In this document: in pieces, positions 39,600 to 47,347 of the stretch
How positions within the stretch are numbered: position 1 is the first letter of the stretch
Layout of the letters: the number at the start of each line of letters is the position of its first letter
Assembly: GCA_049324575.1 (NCBI GenBank)
Contig: JBMONI010000007.1
Span: forward strand, 79,652 to 143,651
Direction: 5' to 3'
Source: JBMONI01 sp049324575
Lineage (GTDB): Bacteria; Omnitrophota; Omnitrophia; Omnitrophales; Aquincolibacteriaceae
Length of the DNA: 64,000 bases
The notes under the pieces: generated by a model
Seen by the model: only the letters and a program-made list of their open reading frames with translations
Databases searched by the model: none
Told to the model about the DNA's origin: nothing
Program-made: the position numbers and the translations under genes

Positions 39600-39626
39600 C
39601 TCCAGGTTAGCGACTTATCTAAATAT

Positions 39627-39655
39627 TTATAAAAGATTAACACCTTATCTTGCAA
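39627..39655 (-). promoter_or_regulatory. Promoter of the giant gene
   Basis: TTGCAA (39650-39655), 17-base spacer, TTATAA (39627-39632; TATAAA one base on), on the minus strand in AT-rich DNA. Predicted leader is about 20-30 bases and contains ggag before the TTG/GTG starts. Confidence 0.7.
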
Positions 39656-39763
39656 ATTCAATGGCACTAGCCTCTTTTTTTTGAAAAAAATGAGAATGAC
39701 AAAAGGAAAAGAATTCAGACGATAGACCGCAGAAATACCCAACCTATAGCAGTCTTGATCACG

Positions 39764-39810
39764 GCACCTTTATCAAACACCGGAGGTTTGATGAGGTTCG
39801 ACCGGTCGCG
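39764..39810 (+). repeat. Extragenic, shortened relative of the palindromic linker
   Basis: Plus strand reads gcacctttatcaaac, then accggaggtttgatgagg and ttcgaccggtcgcg. It equals the linker DNA (gcaccttcatcaaac ... cccggaggtt) with the segment between the two atcaaac direct repeats removed. It lies in the 224-base gap between cutA and the giant gene and is inverted relative to the linkers in that gene. Confidence 0.65.
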
Positions 39811-39823
39811 AGTTATTTTTCGT

Positions 39824-40141
39824 TCAGCGGGTTTCTTGGGAAAGCCAGCGAAGATAAGGGGCGTAGCCTTTGAGCGCTGGTATTGCGAGGATCTCGGGAA
39901 CTTCGTAAGGATGGACCTTGACGATCAGGCGCTGGAGTTTTGCATAGTTCTTTTGGGGAGCTTTGATCAAAAGCAGGGATTCCCGCGCGCCTACGCGCTT
40001 CCCTTTCCAAAGATAGCGGGATCCGATACGCGGAACGATCGACACACAGGCGGCCAGACGGGCCTTGAGGATCTGGTCGGAAATGATCCGAGCGCTCTTT
40101 TCGCTCGGGGCGGTCGTGAGAACAAGGATACAGGCGGACAC
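39824..40141 (-). CDS. cutA: CutA1 family protein
   Basis: 105 residues beginning (GTG) MSACILVLTTAPSEKSARII. The family hallmarks are LVLTT at the start, ARLAACVSIVPRIGSRYLWKG in the middle and KVHPYEVPEILAIPALKGYA near the end. CutA1 forms very stable trimers with a ferredoxin-like fold and has been linked to divalent-cation tolerance; its real function is unclear. Ten bases separate it from the upstream winged-helix gene, so they form a two-gene unit. The GTG has no good ribosome binding site, which suggests coupling to the upstream gene. Confidence 0.93.
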   Translation of the reverse strand: MSACILVLTTAPSEKSARIISDQILKARLAACVSIVPRIGSRYLWKGKRVGARESLLLIKAPQKNYAKLQRLIVKVHPYEVPEILAIPALKGYAPYLRWLSQETR

Positions 40142-40151
40142 GGAACCGTGA

Positions 40152-40361
40152 TCAACGGCGCGAAGAAGTGAACGAAGCCTGATATCCGGATTCGGGCGTC
40201 CCGAGCACGATATGACCTTCGCGAGCCAGCCATCCCAAACTCATGAGCAGAAGATCCCGCGGTTTTCGAACGGCCCGGACCAGTTCATCCAGCGTGGCGG
40301 TCCCATGCTTATCCAGGTAATGCCAAATATCGCCCGCGGCGATCCCGATTTCTGTGATCAT
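40152..40361 (-). CDS. Small winged helix-turn-helix protein (DUF2582-like)
   Basis: 69 residues, MITEIGIAAGDIWHYLDKHG, then TATLDELVRAVRKPRDLLLM and SLGWLAREGHIVL. The helix-helix-wing pattern 'I..AAG.IW.YL...G' and 'LA REGK/HI' is that of the DUF2582 winged-helix family, often found as stand-alone small proteins in anaerobes. Role unknown; DNA binding is inferred from fold. Ribosome site agaaagagggg lies 4 bases before the ATG, and a fair promoter is about 50 bases upstream. Co-transcribed with cutA. Confidence 0.82.
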   Translation of the reverse strand: MITEIGIAAGDIWHYLDKHGTATLDELVRAVRKPRDLLLMSLGWLAREGHIVLGTPESGYQASFTSSRR

Positions 40362-40408
40362 AGCGCCCCTCTTTCTATGACAGCTTGTGGGAACTGAATT
40401 GCAGAAAT

Positions 40409-40438
40409 ACTATATCAAACGCTCCATGCATTGTCTAA
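40409..40438 (-). promoter_or_regulatory. Promoter of the winged-helix/cutA unit
   Basis: TTAGAC (40433-40438), 18-base spacer, TATAGT (40409-40414) on the minus strand, in the 81-base gap after uvrA. Confidence 0.5.
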
Positions 40439-40442
40439 CATT

Positions 40443-43235
40443 TTATTGCTTTTCCTTGCAATTCGGCAAAATCTTCGCAAGAAAGCGGCCCGTATAAGAC
40501 GCGGAACAACGCGCAACCGCTTCCGGAGTTCCCGCGCATACAAGTTCTCCGCCTTCGTTGCCGCCTTCCGGCCCCAGGTCGATCACATGGTCCGCGCACT
40601 TCACGACATCGAGATGATGCTCGATCACCAGCACGGTGTGCCCCTGGTCCCGGAGCTGGAACAGAGCCTTCATCAGATGGTCGACATCCGCGAAATGAAG
40701 CCCCGTCGTCGGCTCATCCAGAAGATAGAGCGTATGCTCTCCCGCCCGCCGGCTAAGCTCCGCGGCCAGTTTCACACGCTGCGCTTCGCCGCCAGAAAGC
40801 GTGGTCGAGGACTGCCCGAGCTTGAGATAGCCGAGCCCGATCCGGTTCATCAGATCGAGCTTCTCGCAGATCAGAGGACGTCCCTCGAAGAACTCTAAAG
40901 CTTCCTCGACCGAAAGATCGAGCACTTCAACGATCGTTTTCCCCCGGTAGCGGACCTCCAGTGTCGCGTCGTTGTAGCGTTTCCCGCGGCAATGCTCGCA
41001 GGGCACATGGACGTCCGGAAGAAAACTCATCTCGAGCTTCTGCTCACCTTCGCCGCGGCAATGCTCACATCGTCCGCCTTTCAGATTGAAGCTGAAACGC
41101 GCGGCCGAATAATTCCGCAGTTTGGATTCCCGGAGTTCGCTGAAAAGACGGCGGATCGGTCCGAAAAGATCGACATAGGTCGCCGGGATCGAGCGCGGCG
41201 TGCGGCCGATCGGCGCCTGATCGATCTCGATCACTTTCTTGACCGCCTCCGCCCCTCGCAGCGCCTGGAACTTCCCGACACGGTAATTCGTCCGCCAGAT
41301 CCTGTTGTGAAGCTCTTTATAAAGCGTATCGTGGACGAGCGTGCTCTTGCCCGAGCCCGAAACCCCGGTCACGCAGACGAAAAGCCCCAGCGGGATCGTG
41401 ACCTCCAGCCCCTTGAGATTATGCTCGCGGCATCCCGTCAGCCGGAGCATCCGGCGAGGATCCGGCCGTTTGCGTTCGGCGGGGACCGCAATGAACTCGC
41501 GCCCCGAAAGGAACTGCGCCGTCCGGGACCGCTCCGTTTGTCTCATGAAATCCCCGGGCTCCCCGAACGCCACCACCTCCCCGCCCACTCTTCCGGCCCC
41601 CGGACCGAGATCGATCAAATGATCGGCCCGCCGCATGGTCTCTTCATCGTGTTCGACGACCAGCACCGTGTTCTTCATATCGCGCAGACGCAAGAGCGCG
41701 TCGAGGAGCTTCCCGTTATCCCTCGGATGAAGCCCGATGCTCGGTTCGTCGAGGACATAGAGCACCCCGGTCAGGCCGGTGCCGATCTGCGCGGCCAGGC
41801 GGATACGCTGGATCTCGCCGCCGGCCAGCGAAGCCACCGAACGGTCCAGGGTCAGATAGCCGAGGCCGATCTCGAGAAGGAAACCGAGCCGCTCGCGGAT
41901 CTCCCGCAAAAGCGGAGTGGTGATCTTGCGGTCCCGTTCCGGGAATCCCAGCGTTTCGAAAAAGGCGGCCGCCCCGGTCACCGTCATGGCGGTGACCTCC
42001 ACGATGTTCTTGCCCGCGATCCTGACCGAGAGGCTTTCTTTTTTCAGGCGTTTCCCGCCGCATTCCGAACAGAGATCCTCGCTCAGGAATTTTCGGATCT
42101 TCCGGCGCATCTCCTCGGAAGAGGTCTCGTGAAAAAACCTTTGCAATTCCTCGATCAGACCGTCGACATCCTCGCCTCCCCAGAAGAACGCCTCTCGAGC
42201 CTCTTCGGGCCACGCCGAAAAGGGCGCGTTCCATTCTAAATGGAATTTTTGCGTGATTTCGTAAAGAAGATCCTCGATGAAATATTTGTTGAACGAGAAA
42301 AAAAGCTCTTCATTGAGCCCGCCGCTCATCAGCGGCCGAGACGGGTCCTTGATCACGCGCCGGACCGAGATCTGCGGCAGAACGCCCAGGCCCTTACAAC
42401 GGGGACAAGCCCCGTAGGGGCTATTGAACGAGAACAGGTTCGGCGCCAGCTGCGACCGGAGTTTTCCTCCCTCGCGAAATTCCCTCACCGCATAGAAAAG
42501 AAGGCCGGTCCCTTCGCCCCCGGGTTCCCCAAAAGCGACTCGTCCCTCTCCCTGTTCCGCGGCCTGCCCGATGGCGCGCTTGATCTCTTCGGAGCTCCCG
42601 GGAGAGATCTTGAGATGATCGATCAGAAGCTCGATATCATGGCGTTGGTGCTTGCGGAGCTTGAGCTTGGGCTCAAGGCGCACAATCCGCCCGTCGATCC
42701 GCGCCCGGGCAAATCCTTTTTTGAGAAGCGTTTCGAACATTTCCCGAAATTCACCCTTCCGCCCCCGAACGAGCGGCGCAAAGACCTGGAGTTCTTTGCC
42801 CCGGAACTTCTCGAGGACCTCGTCCAGGATCTCTTCGGCCGGCCTCGGGACCATACCGCCCCGGGCATCCGCTTCGGGGACGCCGGCTTTGGCGAAGAGG
42901 AGCCGGAGATAATCGTAGATCTCGGTGACGGTCGCAAGCGTCGAGCGCGGGTTATGGCTCGCGGCACCTTGACGGATCGCCAGCGTCGGCGAAAGTCCCG
43001 TGATCGAATCCACTTCCGGCTTTTTCATTTTTTCAAGGAATTGACGCGCGTAAGACGAAAGACTTTCGAGATAACGCCGCTGGCCTTCGGCGTAGATCGT
43101 GTCGAAAGCAAGGGAGGATTTTCCGGATCCCGAAAGCCCCGTGATGACCACGAAACGATTCCTCGGGATCTCGAGGCTGATATTCTTCAGATTATTTTCG
43201 CGGGCCCCGCGGATCTGGATCGAGAAAGCGTTCAT
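40443..43235 (-). CDS. uvrA: Excinuclease ABC subunit A
   Basis: 930 residues from MNAFSIQIRGARENNLKNIS, the normal length for UvrA, the damage-sensing ATPase of nucleotide excision repair. Both ABC cassettes are complete: Walker A GLSGSGKSSLAFDTIYAEGQ near residue 35 and GVSGSGKSTLVHDTLY in the C-terminal half; signatures LAGGEIQRIRLA and LSGGEAQRVKLA. Zinc cysteines are visible in ACPRCKGLG, LCSECGGKRL and the pair CEHCRGEGEQ ... CEHCRGKRYN. The start at 43235 overlaps the nadX stop as ATGA, indicating translational coupling; the frame is open for another 150 codons upstream but that is nadX out of frame. Last gene of the dapL operon; UvrB and UvrC are not in the window. Confidence 0.97.
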   Translation of the reverse strand: MNAFSIQIRGARENNLKNISLEIPRNRFVVITGLSGSGKSSLAFDTIYAEGQRRYLESLSSYARQFLEKMKKPEVDSITGLSPTLAIRQGAASHNPRSTLATVTEIYDYLRLLFAKAGVPEADARGGMVPRPAEEILDEVLEKFRGKELQVFAPLVRGRKGEFREMFETLLKKGFARARIDGRIVRLEPKLKLRKHQRHDIELLIDHLKISPGSSEEIKRAIGQAAEQGEGRVAFGEPGGEGTGLLFYAVREFREGGKLRSQLAPNLFSFNSPYGACPRCKGLGVLPQISVRRVIKDPSRPLMSGGLNEELFFSFNKYFIEDLLYEITQKFHLEWNAPFSAWPEEAREAFFWGGEDVDGLIEELQRFFHETSSEEMRRKIRKFLSEDLCSECGGKRLKKESLSVRIAGKNIVEVTAMTVTGAAAFFETLGFPERDRKITTPLLREIRERLGFLLEIGLGYLTLDRSVASLAGGEIQRIRLAAQIGTGLTGVLYVLDEPSIGLHPRDNGKLLDALLRLRDMKNTVLVVEHDEETMRRADHLIDLGPGAGRVGGEVVAFGEPGDFMRQTERSRTAQFLSGREFIAVPAERKRPDPRRMLRLTGCREHNLKGLEVTIPLGLFVCVTGVSGSGKSTLVHDTLYKELHNRIWRTNYRVGKFQALRGAEAVKKVIEIDQAPIGRTPRSIPATYVDLFGPIRRLFSELRESKLRNYSAARFSFNLKGGRCEHCRGEGEQKLEMSFLPDVHVPCEHCRGKRYNDATLEVRYRGKTIVEVLDLSVEEALEFFEGRPLICEKLDLMNRIGLGYLKLGQSSTTLSGGEAQRVKLAAELSRRAGEHTLYLLDEPTTGLHFADVDHLMKALFQLRDQGHTVLVIEHHLDVVKCADHVIDLGPEGGNEGGELVCAGTPEAVARCSASYTGRFLAKILPNCKEKQ

Positions 43236-44044
43236 GTCCCGATGCAAAGGGGCGAAAAGATCTTCCTCAGGGTCGCGATCGTGGAATAAATGGTCTGGGC
43301 GCTGGTGCGCGGGTTGAAACGGGACGGGACATTGCAGATCTTGAACTCCATCCGGCCGCTTTTCCCCTGGACCATGACCGCGTGCTGGTTCCGACGGTAG
43401 GCCCGAGAAGTCCAGACCTCCACTTTCGTCTTGTCCGGGCCGATCCCCGCAAGGCTGAGGATGGCGGCCACGTTCACGTTCTGCGGAAAAACCTGAGCGG
43501 CTTCGCGCGCGGACCCCCGGAAAACACAGCGTTTCTCGTCGCCCCGAAGGTTCGGGAACTTCCTCGTTCTGAAATACGGGGCCGCTTTCAGCCCCTCGGG
43601 CGGCTTCTTCATGATCAGCTGGGCTTTCGTGATCCCCGCCTCGCGCGCCCCGAGCACGCCGTCGATCCCGGCAAGGGCCCCGGAGGGGATCCACAATTTT
43701 CCGCGGGAGCGCAGAAGACGGCGCATGCTTTCGACATGTTCGAGAAGCCCCGCGACGCTGAGGATCATCACCTGCTTGCCTTTGGCAAGGCTTTTACGCG
43801 CGATGTCCCAGGAGATCGAAGCGCTTGCGGCTTCGATCACAAGATCGGAGCGTTCGATCAAACGGTCCAGGGGGACCAGTTTCACTTTGGAATTCTTCTG
43901 GGCGAGCAAGACCGCGGTCTTTTTGGGATTGTTCTCGCAAAGGTAACGCGCCTCGGCAAGATGAGAAAAATCTTCCTGGATCGACTTTAGGATCGCGGAA
44001 CCGATCACGCCGTACCCGATAATGCCGACTTTCAACCGTTTCAT
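43232..44044 (-). CDS. nadX: L-aspartate dehydrogenase
   Basis: 270 residues. N-terminal Rossmann motif KVGIIGYGVIGSAI, then EAASASISWDIARKSLAKGK, the family phrase IPSGALAGIDGVLGAREAGI, and a C-terminal NVNVAAILSLAGIGPDKTKV with the catalytic-region histidine replaced/shifted into RNQHAVMVQGKSG. NadX oxidises L-aspartate to iminoaspartate for quinolinate/NAD synthesis. Placement next to panD, also an aspartate user, and in a cofactor operon supports the call. Stop overlaps uvrA start. Confidence 0.88.
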   Translation of the reverse strand: MKRLKVGIIGYGVIGSAILKSIQEDFSHLAEARYLCENNPKKTAVLLAQKNSKVKLVPLDRLIERSDLVIEAASASISWDIARKSLAKGKQVMILSVAGLLEHVESMRRLLRSRGKLWIPSGALAGIDGVLGAREAGITKAQLIMKKPPEGLKAAPYFRTRKFPNLRGDEKRCVFRGSAREAAQVFPQNVNVAAILSLAGIGPDKTKVEVWTSRAYRRNQHAVMVQGKSGRMEFKICNVPSRFNPRTSAQTIYSTIATLRKIFSPLCIGT

Positions 44045-44079
44045 AGCCTGAAAACTCCAGCGGCGTCAGGGCCGCCTGT

Positions 44080-44427
44080 CTAGACTCTCTGGTTACGCTC
44101 GTTGACCTTGACGATCTTCGGCACATGCTGCCGGGCCTCTTCATCGCTCATCACGCCGAAGGCCATAATAATGACGAGATCCCCTTTCTTGCCATGCTGG
44201 GCCGCCCCGCCGTTCAGGCAAATATCCCCGCTCCCCGGATCCCCCGCGATCGCATAACTCTCGATCCGGCTGCCGTTGGAGAGGTTCGCGATCAGGACTT
44301 TTTCTCCGGGCAGGATATTGGCCGCCTCCAGCAGCTGGCCGTCGATCGTAATGCTGCCTTCATAATGGATCTGCGCGTCCGTTACCCGCGCCCGATGGAT
44401 CTTGCCGATAAGCATTTGTCGCTGCAT
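44080..44427 (-). CDS. panD: Aspartate 1-decarboxylase
   Basis: 115 residues, MQRQMLIGKIHRARVTDAQI, followed by HYEGSITID in which the Gly-Ser bond is the self-cleavage site that makes the pyruvoyl cofactor. VLIANLSNGSRIESYAI and CLNGGAAQHGKKGDLVII complete the family pattern. Makes beta-alanine for pantothenate. The ribosome site aaggag is inside the last codons of panC, 3 bases separating the genes. Confidence 0.97.
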   Translation of the reverse strand: MQRQMLIGKIHRARVTDAQIHYEGSITIDGQLLEAANILPGEKVLIANLSNGSRIESYAIAGDPGSGDICLNGGAAQHGKKGDLVIIMAFGVMSDEEARQHVPKIVKVNERNQRV

Positions 44428-44430
44428 GGA

Positions 44431-45300
44431 TCACTCCTTGAGGTTTTTTATTATAACATTATCGATCAACCTTGTCCCTCCGACATAACAGGCGGTCAAC
44501 AGGACCATCCCGTTCCGCGGCCGGCTGAGCGGACGCAGATCCTCGCCATCGACCGCCTCGAAATAATCGATCTGGTCGACCGGACCCCGCAGCGCCTTCA
44601 GGGCTTCCCGCCGGACCTTCCCAAGGTCCTTCTCTCCGGCCAAGATCTTCTCGCGGGCATTCTTCAATTCCTGGAAGATCGCAAGCGCCCGGGCCCGTTC
44701 CGTCGATTTCAAATAACGGTTCCGCGAACTGATCGCAAGGCCGTCCTTGTCCCGGACGATCGGGCAAAGGCAGAAATCGACCGGAAGATCGAGATCGCGG
44801 ATCATACGCCGGAGGAGGACGGATTGCTGATAATCCTTGGCCCCGAAATAGGCCCGGTGCGGAAGCACGATCGCAAGCAGTTTACAGACCACGGTCACGA
44901 CCCCTTTGAAATGCCCGGGACGGGATTTTCCGCACAGCACCGAAAAAAGATGACGGCCGTCCGCCTCCGGTTTGAATCCGATCTCGGTCCGAAACCCCTC
45001 CGGGTACATCGCCCCCGGCGCCGGCATGAAAAGATAATCGACTTTTTCACGCCGCAGGATATCCCGGTCTTCGGCGATCGGCCGCGGATACCGTTCATAA
45101 TCCTCGTTCGGCCCGAACTGGGTCGGATTGACGAAGATACTGACCACCACGCGGCGGTTCTCGCTTCGCGCGCGGCGGATGAGCGCCACATGCCCCTCGT
45201 GCAGCGCCCCCATGGTCGGAACAAAACCGATCCTCTCGCCTTGACGGCGAAGGCGAAGCATTTCAGCCTGACATTTTTGCGGATTCCGTATTTCGTTCAC
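44431..45300 (-). CDS. panC: Pantothenate synthetase
   Basis: 289 residues with the HIGH-like PTMGALHEGHVALIRRAR, SIFVNPTQFGPNEDYERYPR, GHFKGVVTVVCKLL, YFGAKDYQQ and the KMSKS-like SSRNRYL. It condenses pantoate and beta-alanine with ATP. Overlaps the 3' end of folK by 38 bases, and panD follows directly, so pantothenate synthesis steps are coupled. panB is not in the window. Confidence 0.97.
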   Translation of the reverse strand: MNEIRNPQKCQAEMLRLRRQGERIGFVPTMGALHEGHVALIRRARSENRRVVVSIFVNPTQFGPNEDYERYPRPIAEDRDILRREKVDYLFMPAPGAMYPEGFRTEIGFKPEADGRHLFSVLCGKSRPGHFKGVVTVVCKLLAIVLPHRAYFGAKDYQQSVLLRRMIRDLDLPVDFCLCPIVRDKDGLAISSRNRYLKSTERARALAIFQELKNAREKILAGEKDLGKVRREALKALRGPVDQIDYFEAVDGEDLRPLSRPRNGMVLLTACYVGGTRLIDNVIIKNLKE

Positions 45301-45760
45301 GCAAACCCTCCCAAAGCGTACGCACCGTGCATTGTAAGACCGGATGGACCCACTCCGGGGCTAATTCGACCAAAGGCTCGAGGACAAAGAGGCGCTCATG
45401 GAGCCTCGGATGCGGGACCTCGATCCCCGGCGTCCGGAGGATCCTGTCCCCGAAAAAAAGAAGGTCTAGATCGAGGGTCCTCGGCCCGTTCTTTTCCTCG
45501 CGGACCCGGCCGAACGCGGTTTCGATCTCGAGCAGGATCTTCATCAAGGCTTCAGGGGCAAGCGTTGTCTCGGCCCGCCAAACCGCATTCAGAAATTTCC
45601 CCTGCGGAATCCGGCTGACCGGATCCGTCTCACGCACCGCCGAACTCACAAGCCCGCGGATCCCCGCGCGGGCGGCAAGCGCCCCCCTCGCGTCCTGGAT
45701 CTGCGCTTGGCGGTCGCCGAGATTCGAACCGACACCGATAAAAATGACCGAAGGTTTCAT
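45263..45760 (-). CDS. folK: 2-amino-4-hydroxy-6-hydroxymethyldihydropteridine pyrophosphokinase
   Basis: 165 residues: IFIGVGSNLGDRQAQI at the N-terminus, FLNAVWRAET, and the catalytic block RTLDLDLLFFGD followed by VPHPRLHERLFVLEPL. HPPK performs the pyrophosphoryl transfer before dihydropteroate synthase. The reading frame runs 38 bases into panC; a shorter form is possible but the stop is fixed. 32 bases separate it from dapL. Confidence 0.96.
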   Translation of the reverse strand: MKPSVIFIGVGSNLGDRQAQIQDARGALAARAGIRGLVSSAVRETDPVSRIPQGKFLNAVWRAETTLAPEALMKILLEIETAFGRVREEKNGPRTLDLDLLFFGDRILRTPGIEVPHPRLHERLFVLEPLVELAPEWVHPVLQCTVRTLWEGLRERNTESAKMSG

Positions 45761-45792
45761 GGGGATTGGCTGCCTGAGGATGCGTGTTGTGT

Positions 45793-47010
45793 TTATGATC
45801 GGGAGCGGATCCCGCCCCGGCTCTTTTCGATCCGCTCAACGGCCCGCTTTAGATCATGGTCGGGGACCGTCAACGAGATCCTGAAATAACCTTCGCCGTT
45901 CGCTCCGAAACCGCTTCCCGGCGTCACGACAATATAGAGGTCTTCAAGGAACCGCAATGCCAATTCCGCGGACGTATAACCGGCCGGCACCGGGATCCAG
46001 CAATAGAAGGTCGCCTTAGGCGGTTCGATCTTCCACCCGAGCCCGTTCAGTGCCCCAATCAGAAGGTCCCGGCGCGCCCGGTAGATCCCGAGATGCTCTT
46101 TCAAGGCCTCTTCGCCTTTTTCAAGCGCCGCTTTAGCGGCCCACTGGACGGCACGGAAGATCCCGGAATCAATGTTCGATTTGACCTTGCCCAAGAGCGA
46201 GATCCATTGGGCGCTTCCGACCGCAAAACCCACGCGCCAGCCGGTCATATGATAGGTCTTGGAAAGCGAATGGAACTCCACGCAATGTTCTTTGGCTCCG
46301 GGCGTCTGCAGAAAACTCGGGGCGCGGTATCCGTCGTAGGTCACTTCGTTGTAAGCGGCGTCGTGAAGGACGACCAGACGGTTCTTGACCGCGAAATCGA
46401 GAGCCTGCGCAAAAAAATCCGGCGTCGCGGTCGCCGCCGTCGGGTTGTTCGGATAATTGAGATAAAGCAGTTTGGCCCTGCGCAGGAGCGCGGCCGGGAT
46501 CTGCGCAAGGTCGGGGAGATAGTCGTTCGATTCCAAGAGCGGCATCGAATGGACCTCACCCCCCGCGAACCATGTCCCCGAACGGTACGGTGGATAGCAC
46601 GGGTCCGGGACCAGGGACACATCCCCCGTGTTCAAGATCGCGAGAGGAAAATGCGCGATCCCTTCTTTGGACCCGATCAAGGGCAGGATCTCTTTTTCCG
46701 GGTCCAGTTTGACCTGGTAGCGACGCTCGAACCAGCGCGCGATCGTCTGCCGGAGTTCCGGCATCCCGGCATCCAGCGCGTAGCGATGGTTCACCGGATC
46801 CTGGGCCGCTTCCGCAAGCGCGTCGATAATGAACTTCGGGGTCGGCAGGTCGGGATCGCCGACCCCGAGATCGATCACGTCTTTTCCGTGCGCCTGGAGT
46901 TCGCGTTTTTTCTTGTCGATCTCGGCAAAAAGGTACGGCGGGAGTTTTCCGAGCCGGGCTGCGGCGTCGGGGCCCTGGGAAGCGCCTGGATCATGGTTGA
47001 AGAACTTCAT
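45793..47010 (-). CDS. dapL: LL-diaminopimelate aminotransferase
   Basis: 405 residues of the class I/II PLP aminotransferase fold. The N-terminal LGKLPPYLFAEIDKKKRELQ and the phrases DLGVGDPDLPTP, YPNNPTAATA, the PLP lysine in SLSKTYHMTGWRVGFAVG, and TPGSGFGANGEGYFRISLT are characteristic of DapL, the one-step route from tetrahydrodipicolinate to LL-diaminopimelate for lysine and peptidoglycan. Other aminotransferases of the group (AlaT-like) are possible but less likely. First gene of the operon; a TATAAT box ends only 12 bases before the ATG, so the mRNA is probably leaderless. Confidence 0.9.
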   Translation of the reverse strand: MKFFNHDPGASQGPDAAARLGKLPPYLFAEIDKKKRELQAHGKDVIDLGVGDPDLPTPKFIIDALAEAAQDPVNHRYALDAGMPELRQTIARWFERRYQVKLDPEKEILPLIGSKEGIAHFPLAILNTGDVSLVPDPCYPPYRSGTWFAGGEVHSMPLLESNDYLPDLAQIPAALLRRAKLLYLNYPNNPTAATATPDFFAQALDFAVKNRLVVLHDAAYNEVTYDGYRAPSFLQTPGAKEHCVEFHSLSKTYHMTGWRVGFAVGSAQWISLLGKVKSNIDSGIFRAVQWAAKAALEKGEEALKEHLGIYRARRDLLIGALNGLGWKIEPPKATFYCWIPVPAGYTSAELALRFLEDLYIVVTPGSGFGANGEGYFRISLTVPDHDLKRAVERIEKSRGGIRSRS

Positions 47011-47021
47011 GGGAGTGCGGA

Positions 47022-47050
47022 ATTATAGCAAACCCCTTGGGCCTTGAAAA
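47022..47050 (-). promoter_or_regulatory. Promoter of the dapL-folK-panC-panD-nadX-uvrA operon
   Basis: Perfect TATAAT (47022-47027) with TTTTCA 17 bases upstream (47045-47050) on the minus strand. Expected start is within about 5 bases of the dapL ATG. Confidence 0.6.
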
Positions 47051-47128
47051 CGGGAAATTCCCGCCGACGGCGAGAGGATCGGGGCCTGCGGACCGGAAGG
47101 ACGGAGCCGGTTTTTCCCTGTGGAGAAA

Positions 47129-47326
47129 CTACGAGTTACTAAAACGGAAGGCCGGATCGATCAGGCTGAGCTCGTAGGCTTTCAGCTTTAATTCGTCATG
47201 GATCCAGGCAATACGGGTCTTTCGGTAGAGGGAATAGACGTCGAGAAACTCATCCATTTTCTTCCGGAAGGCCTCGCCTTGCCCTGCGCCTTCCCTGGAT
47301 TCTGCTTCTACGACCATGATCTTCAT
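47129..47326 (-). CDS. Small uncharacterised protein sharing a motif with its upstream neighbour
   Basis: 65 residues, MKIMVVEAESREGAGQGEAF then KKMDEFLDVYSLYRKTR and KAYELSLIDPAFRFSNS. The last 45 residues align with the C-terminus of the 261-residue protein at 47508-48293 (KMDQFLDLYSAWLKTH ... RELEYLDPGFHFPF). An aagga element is placed 10 bases before the ATG. It may be a free-standing version of that domain or the remnant of a duplicated gene. Function unknown. Confidence 0.6.
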   Translation of the reverse strand: MKIMVVEAESREGAGQGEAFRKKMDEFLDVYSLYRKTRIAWIHDELKLKAYELSLIDPAFRFSNS

Positions 47327-47347
47327 CGCAAGCCGGTCCTTCTTGTG

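Noticed and set aside
2802..39599. Giant frame as an assembly artefact or chance open frame.
   Set aside because: Real domains and paralogous modules continue in one frame along its whole length, with all twelve linkers in frame; chance cannot give this. Collapse or expansion of near-identical linkers by assembly is still conceivable for exact module number.
43236..43694. N-terminal extension of the uvrA frame.
   Set aside because: It overlaps nadX out of frame and has no UvrA character; the start at 43235 has the ATGA coupling and the right length. The same logic removes upstream extensions of recO, ybeY, aspS and glgC.
47045..47125. Possible small RNA or tRNA-like structure in the gap before dapL.
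   Set aside because: Only short GC inverted repeats (cgggaaattcccg) are seen; no tRNA arms, no CCA end. No tRNA or rRNA gene was found anywhere in the window.
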